Shown here: positions 54,791-62,260 of the stretch, one piece after another
How positions within the stretch are numbered: position 1 is the first letter of the stretch
Layout of the letters: the number at the start of each line of letters is the position of its first letter
Source: Blastopirellula sp. J2-11
Lineage (GTDB): Bacteria; Planctomycetota; Planctomycetia; Pirellulales; Pirellulaceae
Direction of reading: 5' to 3'
NCBI RefSeq assembly: GCF_024584705.1
Contig: NZ_CP097384.1
Coordinates: 4,898,001-4,962,000 of the forward strand
Length of the DNA stretch: 64,000 nucleotides
Program-made: the position numbers and the translations under genes
The notes under the pieces: generated by a model
The model's input: only the letters and a program-made list of their open reading frames with translations
Databases searched by the model: none
What the model was told of the DNA's origin: nothing

Positions 54791-56008
54791 CTAATCAAAC
54801 GCTCCCAGTCCCTGCAGATCGCTATCGGGGCGGATGCGCAAGAAGTCGATGTGCGGCAAGTCTCCATTCGGCGCTCGCGGCCGCATCAGTTCTTTCCAGT
54901 CGGTGCTGACAAAGTCGTCGGCGTCGACTTTCACGCCGGGGCGAGTCCAAGAGTTATCGATCGCATTTTCTGGCGGCGTCGCGTCGTTTTTGAGGATCGG
55001 ACCGCGATACGCCAGGTTGCCGTGCAGCACTTCTAACTCGCCTGGGATGTCGGCGCTCATGTCGGCGCGTCTTTCGAGCATGTTGAAGTTGCCGCCGCCG
55101 TTGCCGTAGGCGGAATTGCGGATCCAGACCGCCGCTCGTCCCGGTTGATGATTTGCGTAAAACCCTTTCGCGCCATTCCAAGCCGAGATGCAAAACCGCA
55201 CTTCATGCGCTGGAACCGGATTGGGAGGAACCGTCCGCGGATCTGCGCCATAGCCGCCGATTTTAAAGCCATTCGAGTCGCCGCCGGCGCGATGATTGAA
55301 CGCCCAGCAATGATCGAAGAGACTTCCGGCGCGCGCGTTGATTGAGTCAAAACCATCGTCGCTATTGTTCCACGCACGGCAGTAGCGAAACTCCACACGT
55401 TCGGCATGCGCGCCAAAACCGTCGATGTTGCCGATGGACTTAGGATGCGTGCTGACGTTATCGTAAGCGTCGCAGCGCGTCGCCGAACCGCGCGAACGAT
55501 TGGTCCAGTAGAAACCGATCGCCGCGTTGCCATGGGCGACGCAATCGTAAAAATGAGCGCTAGCCCGCGAACCGTCGATCCGAAAACACTCGGACTGTTT
55601 TTGCTCGCCAACCGGCGTCCCAGTGACGTGAACGCCACGCATGGTGACATTCGTCCCCGAGATCAAAAAGCCGGTGACACGGCGATCGGTCGGCGCCGCC
55701 GAGAAATCGAAGATCGGCGTTTCGTCCTGATAGGCGACATAGTTGAGATCGCTTTTGTGCAAGTGGTTCGCGACGTTGTAGATGAAGATCTTCGCCGTCT
55801 TGGCGAACTTGTTATAAACGCCGCCGCGCAAGTAGATCGTATCGCCAGAAGAGGCTCGCTCTTGCGCCTTCATCACGCTGGCCAACGGCGCGTCGATCTC
55901 GCCTGACTGCGCGTCATCGCCATCCGGCGCGACATACCAATCGGCGGCATAAACTTCGGCAGCAAGCGTAAGTACGCTCAAGAGCGTGAGCAAACGAAGC
56001 AGAAACAT
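54791..56008 (-). CDS. Secreted right-handed beta-helix protein (pectate-lyase-like, DUF1565)
   Basis: 405 residues from ATG 56008; the signal peptide is FLLRLLTLLSVLTLAAEVYA. The mature protein begins ADWYVAPDGDDAQSGEIDAPLASVMKAQERASSGDTIYLRGGVY, the DUF1565 opening seen in pectate lyase family 9 and related lyases, followed by repeated short strands (NVTMRGVHVTG, HFYDCVAHGNAAIGFYWTN, DGFDSINARAGSLFDHCWAFN) that form helix coils. It may cleave uronic-acid polysaccharides such as pectin or alginate, but catalytic Lys/Asp cannot be assigned here. The gene is preceded by a perfect 24-bp palindrome. Confidence 0.85.
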   Translation of the reverse strand: MFLLRLLTLLSVLTLAAEVYAADWYVAPDGDDAQSGEIDAPLASVMKAQERASSGDTIYLRGGVYNKFAKTAKIFIYNVANHLHKSDLNYVAYQDETPIFDFSAAPTDRRVTGFLISGTNVTMRGVHVTGTPVGEQKQSECFRIDGSRASAHFYDCVAHGNAAIGFYWTNRSRGSATRCDAYDNVSTHPKSIGNIDGFGAHAERVEFRYCRAWNNSDDGFDSINARAGSLFDHCWAFNHRAGGDSNGFKIGGYGADPRTVPPNPVPAHEVRFCISAWNGAKGFYANHQPGRAAVWIRNSAYGNGGGNFNMLERRADMSADIPGELEVLHGNLAYRGPILKNDATPPENAIDNSWTRPGVKVDADDFVSTDWKELMRPRAPNGDLPHIDFLRIRPDSDLQGLGAFD

Positions 56009-56049
56009 GGCGGGGCCAAGCGTTGGTGACGTAGCGGCGAAGGCGGGGG

Positions 56050-56110
56050 CCAATAAATGGGGTCAGGTCCCAATTTTGCGGCAAAGTTGGGACCTGACCC
56101 CATTTATTGG
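56050..56110. repeat. Perfect 24-bp palindrome (AATAAATGGGGTCAGGTCCC)
   Basis: Arms 56050-56073 and 56087-56110 are exact reverse complements around a 13-base loop. The core GGGGTCAGGTCCC is, from memory, a widely dispersed repeat in bacteria, often linked with REP-associated tyrosine transposases; none is encoded in this window. It lies between holB and the beta-helix gene. Confidence 0.9.
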
Positions 56111-56126
56111 CTAACTCTACTCTAGT

Positions 56127-57200
56127 TTACTGCCCCAACGGCACATAACCTAACCGTCCGGCCGACGAGAGATCGTCCATCCACGCGTCGACCAAAGTCG
56201 CCAGATTCGCGTTGGATTCGACTTCTTGTTCCGCTTCGATGCAACGCGCCAAACAGGCCGCTGCTGCGTCTGGTCCGGCGGTAAACCGGGGAACTGCTCG
56301 TTCGACTTGTTTCCGCAGCAGGTCATCTCCCGCGACTGCGCTGCTGCAAAGGGCCCGCATCAGTTGCTCGTAGAACTCGGCGGCGAACTGCATCACCAAG
56401 ATCAAACGAGCACGGCGCGGAGGCGCCTCTTTCCCGGCGCGATCGACAAACTCGGCCGTCTCTTTCGCCAGCGGTACGCTCGGAAAATCAGGCGTTCCTA
56501 ACCGCGGCAACAGCGCAGCGCGAAACTCGCGCAACTCTGGATCGGCTACCTGCATGGCGCGTTCGAGACTTCCGTGCCCTAGTTCCGCCAAGACGCGGGC
56601 CTCTGCCAATTCGGCGACGACTCCCTGTTCCACTAAGAGCGTTGCGATCAGTTCGTTGGGCAACGGGTCGAAGCGGATAATCTGCGAGCGCGAGCGGATC
56701 GTGGGCAATTGCCGTTGCAAACTGGTCGACAGCAAAATCATGACGGATTTTGGCGGAGGCTCTTCAAGCGTCTTCAGCAAACAGTTGGCGCCTTCGACGT
56801 TCAAATAGTCAGCGTCGTCGATGATCGCCACTTTGCGTCCGCCCCGATACGGGCGCAACGTGATGTCGTGACACAGCCCTGCTCGCATCCGATTTTGCGC
56901 GTCGCCGATCAGCAGATCCACCGGAATTCGCGTCCGGTTGGCCGGTCGCGAAACCAGGATCAAATCGGGATGGGATTGGGCCCGCACTTGCACGCAGCTT
57001 TCGCACTTGCCGCAAGGGTTCAAGTCGGCAGGCGGATTCACTTCGCACAGCAGCGCTTCGGCCAGTTTCAACGCAAACTTCCGCTTGCCGATCGCCGGCG
57101 GCCCAACAAACAGGAAGGTGCTCGCCAAGCGTCCGCGCGCGACGGCGGTGCGAAACTTTGCCTGAACGGCGTCATGTCCTTGAATCTCGTCCCAACTCAT
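56127..57200 (-). CDS. holB: DNA polymerase III subunit delta'
   Basis: 357 residues. AAA+ clamp-loader fold: GHDAVQAKFRTAVARGRL, P-loop-like GPPAIGKRKFA (about 33-43), a zinc-binding cluster NPCGKCESC (about 62-70), Walker B-like KVAIIDDADYL, and the SRC-like TIRSRSQIIRF. Clamp-loader part of the replicase; the start ATG overlaps the tmk stop by four bases (ATGA), so the two are translationally coupled. The tmk-holB pairing is common in bacteria. Confidence 0.94.
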   Translation of the reverse strand: MSWDEIQGHDAVQAKFRTAVARGRLASTFLFVGPPAIGKRKFALKLAEALLCEVNPPADLNPCGKCESCVQVRAQSHPDLILVSRPANRTRIPVDLLIGDAQNRMRAGLCHDITLRPYRGGRKVAIIDDADYLNVEGANCLLKTLEEPPPKSVMILLSTSLQRQLPTIRSRSQIIRFDPLPNELIATLLVEQGVVAELAEARVLAELGHGSLERAMQVADPELREFRAALLPRLGTPDFPSVPLAKETAEFVDRAGKEAPPRRARLILVMQFAAEFYEQLMRALCSSAVAGDDLLRKQVERAVPRFTAGPDAAAACLARCIEAEQEVESNANLATLVDAWMDDLSSAGRLGYVPLGQ

Positions 57201-57814
57201 GCGCCGGTTTGTCGCTCCAACACGGTCAGGGCAATGCTGCGAATATCGGCCTGAATTTCTTCGACCTTACGACTCGCATCGATGACATGCACGTTTTCAA
57301 ACTTCTTCGCTTCGGCAAGAAAGCCTTCACGAACGCGTTCAAAGTATTCGATTCCGCGGCTCTCGACTCGATCGAGCGTGCGTTGTAAGCGACCGAGCGC
57401 CGCTTTGGTCGGAAGATCCAGCAGGAAGGTCGCATCGGGCAGAACGCCGTCGGTCGCCGCGAGACCAACGTTGCGAATCGTATCGACGTCGACTCCGCCG
57501 CCGTAGCCTTGGTAGGCGATATTGGCGAGCAAATAGCGATCCGAGACAACCGCGGCGCCTGATTCCAGCGCCGGACGGATCGTTTCGGCGACCAGCTGCG
57601 CACGAGCGGTCATATACAACAGCATCTCGCTGCGCGGCGCGATTTCGAGATCGCTTTTGTCGAGCAAGATCGACCGCAGCCGTTCTCCGAGCGGAGTGCT
57701 GCCGGGATCACGGCACGAGACGACCTGGGCGTTCTGCATCTCGAGCCACGCGGTGAACAACGTCTGCTGCGTCGATTTGCCGACGCCGTCCAATCCGTCA
57801 AATACAAAGAACAT
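57197..57814 (-). CDS. tmk: Thymidylate kinase
   Basis: 205 residues, normal length. P-loop FDGLDGVGKSTQ at 5-16, the DRYLLANIAYQGYGGG segment (about 92-107) with DR motif and substrate-binding Tyr/Gln, and a LID region RTLDRVESRGIEYFERVREGF. Phosphorylates dTMP to dTDP. First gene of the tmk-holB operon. Confidence 0.95.
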   Translation of the reverse strand: MFFVFDGLDGVGKSTQQTLFTAWLEMQNAQVVSCRDPGSTPLGERLRSILLDKSDLEIAPRSEMLLYMTARAQLVAETIRPALESGAAVVSDRYLLANIAYQGYGGGVDVDTIRNVGLAATDGVLPDATFLLDLPTKAALGRLQRTLDRVESRGIEYFERVREGFLAEAKKFENVHVIDASRKVEEIQADIRSIALTVLERQTGA

Positions 57815-58029
57815 GGTTGTAAGCTCACAGGCGCCGGAAACCGTTCCATTTTACGCACCCAGGGGGGAATCGAACAGTATGCGATCTGGTGACCAAGGTT
57901 TTGAAGTTGGGCAAATTCGCGCCGTGGTCCGACCGCTTTTTCTTCGAAGCCCTCACCTCGTCTGGTTGGCCTCTGATCGGTGGTTGGTTCAGTCGAGAAG
58001 GATTGAAAACCCCTATCCGCTGCGGATCC

Positions 58030-58137
58030 GCTAACAGAATCCGCCTATGGCTGCGCCGCCCCGATAGCGGAGCTATCGCGGCCAACCATACAAATAGCAC
58101 AACTTCAAAACAAAACGCGCGTTTCGGGCTACGAAGG
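58030..58137. repeat. R3-family element fragment overlapping the WYL gene end
   Basis: On the minus strand the sequence reads TTCGTAGCCCGAAACGCGCG ... TGGTTGGCCGCGATAGCTCC ... GGGGCGGCGCAGCC, the same order as in the element starting at 34160. The TCGTAG at its end contains the last codon and stop of the WYL regulator gene. The rest of the 314-base gap 57815-58128 has no supported gene. Confidence 0.75.
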
Positions 58138-59118
58138 ACCGCCGCCATTGTCCTGATACTTATCAATGATCGCCCGTGCGTGCGAGACGACGATCTGCTG
58201 CATCTCGGGGGGCTCTAGGACGGTCGCTTGTTCTCCATAGCCGAGAATCCACCATGACATTTCTCGCAATCCTGAAACGGTCACGCGGAAATCGATCGAG
58301 CCATCCTCGTTCCACGAGACTTGTTGCGTCTTGTGCCATTGCACTTCAGCGACGTTGGACGCGACCAGCTTATGAAAGCGGACGACAACCGCTTGATCCG
58401 GGCCTTCTTCGGGAATCATGTGCCAGGCGCTGCGCAGATAACGCTCGACGCGAAAGCCGGTGGGGATTTTGAATTCGTCTTCAAGCACGTCCAGCGACAA
58501 GATTCTCCCAACCTTGAAGGTGCGCGTCGAGCGATGCAACGACGATCGCCCGATCACGTACCAACTATGCCGACTGAAGAGAAGTTTGTAGGGGGAGAGC
58601 TTGGTGCTGATGTCAGCCTCATCGAAGAGACTTTTGTACTGGATGCGCACCGAACGTCGATTGCCGACGGCGTCAACCAGTTGCTGATAGACGGTCTCCG
58701 CTTCTTGCGGTTGCGGCGAGTGAGTCAGCTTAATTTCGACGGCGCCCGAAACACGTCGCAGACGACGACGCAGTCGATCCGGCAGACTGTTTTCCAGCTT
58801 GGTCGCCGCTTTGCGAGCGTTGGAGTAGTAAGGCAATCCCCCGCCGTCTCCTAGTTCGCTGCAGAGGACCATGACCGACAGAGCTTCTTCGGCGTTGAGA
58901 TTGGTCGGGCTCAGAAAGTAGGTATCGGGAATGTGATACCGCTGTGACTCAGAATCAAAAGCGAGGGGCACGCTGGCCCCTCGCAATGTATCAAGATCTC
59001 GGAAGATGGTCCGCCGGCTCACGCCGCACTCGACCGCTAACGAATCAACGTTTTGGGGCCTGCCACTTTGCAGCAGTCCGAGAAGTTGCAGCAGACGTTG
59101 AATTCGCGACAGGTTCAT
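58129..59118 (-). CDS. WYL-domain transcriptional regulator
   Basis: 329 residues. The N-terminal HTH starts at residue 3 (SRIQRLLQLLGLLQSGRP ... VECGVSRRTIFRDLDTLRGASVPL), so the start at 59118 is needed even though it overlaps the TolC-like gene by 74 bases. The WYL domain (about 145-225) has SVRIQYKSLFDE and HSWYVIGRSSLHRSTRTFKVGRI; the C-terminal WCX part ends in VLEPPEMQQIVVSHARAI. WYL regulators sense nucleic acid or nucleotide ligands, many in DNA damage or phage defence. The last residues come from repeat DNA. Confidence 0.9.
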   Translation of the reverse strand: MNLSRIQRLLQLLGLLQSGRPQNVDSLAVECGVSRRTIFRDLDTLRGASVPLAFDSESQRYHIPDTYFLSPTNLNAEEALSVMVLCSELGDGGGLPYYSNARKAATKLENSLPDRLRRRLRRVSGAVEIKLTHSPQPQEAETVYQQLVDAVGNRRSVRIQYKSLFDEADISTKLSPYKLLFSRHSWYVIGRSSLHRSTRTFKVGRILSLDVLEDEFKIPTGFRVERYLRSAWHMIPEEGPDQAVVVRFHKLVASNVAEVQWHKTQQVSWNEDGSIDFRVTVSGLREMSWWILGYGEQATVLEPPEMQQIVVSHARAIIDKYQDNGGGPS

Positions 59119-61450
59119 GGCTGGCGGCTGCCGGTGCTTTCTTAGCGGGCGTGGGCTGCGGGGATGCGGACGAGCGAACGTCCATATCCTTCATGACTTC
59201 CGAGAGACCTAGTTTATTAAAATCGAGCTTCGCTTGCGACTTGGGCGAAACGGCTTTCACCGAGCCGCTGGGACGAGCCGCTTGGGTTGGCTGTTCCAAC
59301 GAGACGCGGGCGACTTTCGATCCGTTTTGCGTCGGCTTCAAACCGATCGGACGCAGCGTGGCGCCGTCACCAGCGACTTGCTGTCGCTTAGCGGCGGGAA
59401 CCATCGCTTGCGTGTCCAGCGCGGCCGGAGTCGGCTGAGCCGCCGGGGTCGGCACTTCTTCCAGGTAAGGCTGGCCCGGCATCGGAGCCTCTTCCCACAT
59501 CACGCCTTCTTCGATGTGCTGCGAGCCGCTGGGGACGGCGCCGCGGCTGATGACGCCGGGACGAGTGTAGCCGTAGTTCATGTAATGGCTGGCCGCACGA
59601 CGTCGAGCGTTACCCTTGGCGTCGAAGTAAGCCTTGTCTGGCCACGGGCCTTCCGCCAAGTAGACGCCGTTGTAGTCCAACAGCGAACCCTTGCGAAGAT
59701 GAACGTCTTTGACGGCGATGTTGTACTCGACCAGAGCTTGGAAGTAAGCGATCTGAGCTTCGCTGCGACGACGCTGAGCTTCCAACAGCAAGTCGAGCGT
59801 GACCGTACCGGCGTCGTAGGCGGCTTGCACCGAGTCGACTTCTTTGTCGGCGGCGATCAGGCGATTCAGGTTCGACTGCACCAGGTTGTAGTTCGAGTCG
59901 AGATCGCGAACCGCATCGGTCAGCAGGTGCGACACTTCCAGTTCCATATCTTCCAGCACCGCTTTTTCGCGAGCGATGCGGAGTTGAGCGTTGCGTACTC
60001 CCGACAGAGCCTGACGGAAACCGATCGGCATGCTGTACTGAGCTCCCAAGGTCCATTCTTGATAGTTGCCGCCGGTCAGCTCTTGCCAAGCGGTCGAACC
60101 AACCGCCGGGAAGTCGCCGGCGCCGGGGTTGCCAGAGATCAACTTGTCGCCCACACCGAGGAAGCGGTACAAGCCGACCACGTCGAGTTGCGGCAACAGT
60201 TGGTTGCGAGCGGCGATCATTTCAATCTCACGCTGCTTCAGGCGCCAGCGCTGGCGACGCAGTTCGGCCGACATCGCAATCGCTTCTTCATGAATCTGGA
60301 ACCAGTCAAACTTTACCCAAGCGTCGCTCGGTTCTGACGAAGGACGAATCAGGCGACCATCGTTGGCGGCGATTCCCATGAAGTAACGCAGCGCGTTCTC
60401 GGCTTTGTACAAGTCGCGAAGCGCGGCCTGCGTACGAGCACGGAATTCATAGTATTGCTGGCGAGCTTGCGCTTCTTTCTCGGCTTCGCCCCCTTCGGCG
60501 CCTTTTTGCATCAGAGTGAAGATGCGGCGCCAGGTAACCAACGCACTGTCGCGTCCGGTCTTGGCCGCTTCCAGGTTGTGATAGGCGAAGTAGGTTTGCC
60601 AATAGGCTTCTTCGACGTCGCTAACCAAGTTGCGAACGTTGGTTTCAAAGTCGGCCAGGCTGACGTCTTCTCGTACGCGAGCCAACATCACGTTGACACG
60701 ATTGACCTGGACACCCGAACCGCGAAGCAACGGATGACGCGCTTCCAATTCGATGTTGGTTTGCCAGTCGCTGGGCAGCGGCCGCGTGAGCGGGCTACGA
60801 TTGTTCCATTCGTACTGATAGTTGTTTCGCAGAAAGAACTGCGTACCGGTCGCCGACTTCTTGGTCAACTCAATGGCGCCGGTTCCCAGATTTTGCTGAA
60901 AGACCGACGGGAACAACGTGTTGGACGAATAGTTTTGCGGGCGATCGTTGTTCTGGTAATTGGCCGTCATGTTCAATTGCGCGTCAAACTCCGACAGGGC
61001 GCCTTCCACACCCAAGGTCGGATCCGATTCGACAATCGCCGGATCGTAGATCGTCGGCATGCCGTCGTTTCGCGTAATCAAACTGGTCGGAATCGCCTGG
61101 CTGGTCAGCGTGGTGCCGGGGATGACGCGGAAAACCGCGTTGCCGCCAGCGGTACGCAGCACCTTGCTATTTTTAAGCGTGATGCTGACCGCTTCTTCGA
61201 GCGAGAGTTCCCAGATCTGGTTCTTCTCTAGCGAGAAGGGATCGGAAAGGGTGAACGGCTCGGCAGCGTTCTCTACCTCGGCCAGACTTGGCTCGTTGAC
61301 GTCCGGATACTCAATCTCGGTCGCTTTATCGAGGTAGGTCGAGAGATCGTTTCTCTCGGTAAAGTAGAACGGCTGCGTCGGATGACAACCCGTCAGTGCC
61401 GAAGCGCCGATCAGAATGATCGCCCAATACTTCGCGGTGTGCCGGCTCAT
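59045..61450 (-). CDS. TolC-family outer membrane lipoprotein
   Basis: 801 residues from ATG 61450; the lipobox SALTGC lies at about 19-24, so it is a lipoprotein. Two outer-membrane efflux (OEP) repeats are readable as long helical stretches: from SLEEAVSITLKNSKVLRTAGG through FETNVRNLVSDVEEAYWQTYFAYHNLEAAKTGRDSAL, and later SAELRRQRWRLKQREIEMIAARNQLLPQLDVVGLYRFLG to DAGTVTLDLLLEAQRRRSEAQIAYFQALVEYNIAVKDVHLRKGSLLDYNGV. The C-terminal ~150 residues are Pro/Ala/Gln-rich and probably disordered, making the protein much longer than TolC (~470). It would form the outer channel for an efflux or secretion pump; no pump genes are adjacent. Confidence 0.92.
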   Translation of the reverse strand: MSRHTAKYWAIILIGASALTGCHPTQPFYFTERNDLSTYLDKATEIEYPDVNEPSLAEVENAAEPFTLSDPFSLEKNQIWELSLEEAVSITLKNSKVLRTAGGNAVFRVIPGTTLTSQAIPTSLITRNDGMPTIYDPAIVESDPTLGVEGALSEFDAQLNMTANYQNNDRPQNYSSNTLFPSVFQQNLGTGAIELTKKSATGTQFFLRNNYQYEWNNRSPLTRPLPSDWQTNIELEARHPLLRGSGVQVNRVNVMLARVREDVSLADFETNVRNLVSDVEEAYWQTYFAYHNLEAAKTGRDSALVTWRRIFTLMQKGAEGGEAEKEAQARQQYYEFRARTQAALRDLYKAENALRYFMGIAANDGRLIRPSSEPSDAWVKFDWFQIHEEAIAMSAELRRQRWRLKQREIEMIAARNQLLPQLDVVGLYRFLGVGDKLISGNPGAGDFPAVGSTAWQELTGGNYQEWTLGAQYSMPIGFRQALSGVRNAQLRIAREKAVLEDMELEVSHLLTDAVRDLDSNYNLVQSNLNRLIAADKEVDSVQAAYDAGTVTLDLLLEAQRRRSEAQIAYFQALVEYNIAVKDVHLRKGSLLDYNGVYLAEGPWPDKAYFDAKGNARRRAASHYMNYGYTRPGVISRGAVPSGSQHIEEGVMWEEAPMPGQPYLEEVPTPAAQPTPAALDTQAMVPAAKRQQVAGDGATLRPIGLKPTQNGSKVARVSLEQPTQAARPSGSVKAVSPKSQAKLDFNKLGLSEVMKDMDVRSSASPQPTPAKKAPAAASHEPVANSTSAATSRTAAKWQAPKR

Positions 61451-61735
61451 GGAATTCCGTTTCCTGATTGAGCCGTACTCAAACGCAGCGCGTTTTTTTC
61501 GGCTCGGGAAGGTAATCAGTACGTTGGTTGGGCGCAGTTTCCTTGCGGAAACTAACGACAACAAAAGCACTGGATCCCCCCCCGGGACCGAACGCCCGCA
61601 GCATGTGCAGGGCGGCCGTAATCCAGCATGGAAGAGTTATCGGCCAACCTAACCGGCAAACTTTGAAGAATCCCTACAATCGTCAAAGTTTTCCAGCTGG
61701 GCCGCTAGCGAGTCATGGCTAGCGGCGGCATGCTG

Positions 61736-62212
61736 TTAGAGATACATGCCGACAAAACCGCCCGATTCGTCGCTTTCGGCCTGGATCTTTTGGATCCGCT
61801 GCTCCGTCGCAGAAAGGTCGCCAGCGGCGATATAGCGATCAAAATCGGCCAAAACGCTGCGCGAAACCGTCGATGCGAACCATTCCACGATCGGTTCCGA
61901 CAGCCAAGAGCAGGTCTCGCGCGTCAGCGATACGTCAAGATCGGCCTGTCGCGCCTTAGTGTCGTCGGCGTTGGTCAATACGGTTCCCTCGAATCGAAAT
62001 TCGAGCATCCCGTCGGTCTCATGATTCAGCAGATGGTAAACGCATTGGGCGTTGTACAGATAAAACGTGTTCAACGCTCCATGCTTTTCCAACGCCTGCT
62101 TCAGATTCATGCAGTGTTTTTGATACTTCGGCGACGCGTCGAGCGGGATATCCATCCGCCCAATCGACCGAAGCGGCAAGCAATCAAATTCAATCTCTAC
62201 CCAGCGCTGCAT
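61736..62212 (-). CDS. Conserved-looking soluble protein, unknown function
   Basis: 158 residues without signal peptide or membrane helix. N-terminal strand RWVEIEFDCLPLRSIGRMDIP, helical KYQKHCMNLKQALEKHGALNTFYLYNAQCVYHLLNHE, then EGTVLTNADDTKARQADLDV and a helical C terminus with EWFASTVSRSVLADFDRYIAAGD. Three Cys, no known motif. Its start is 48 bases after the stop of the large partial gene, so both are probably one transcript. Not recognised. Confidence 0.75.
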   Translation of the reverse strand: MQRWVEIEFDCLPLRSIGRMDIPLDASPKYQKHCMNLKQALEKHGALNTFYLYNAQCVYHLLNHETDGMLEFRFEGTVLTNADDTKARQADLDVSLTRETCSWLSEPIVEWFASTVSRSVLADFDRYIAAGDLSATEQRIQKIQAESDESGGFVGMYL

Positions 62213-62260
62213 AACGGGTGCTCTTAGAAAGTGAGGAGCCGCGTGTCGTTCGTTCGATAA

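Noticed and set aside
57889-58218. 109-residue plus-strand frame between tmk and the WYL gene
   Set aside because: It is made of R3 repeat sequence and the antisense WYL end; no start signal.
59234-60337. 367-residue frame antisense to the TolC-like gene
   Set aside because: It is fully opposite a clear TolC-family gene and reads as Arg/Val-rich shadow sequence without motifs.
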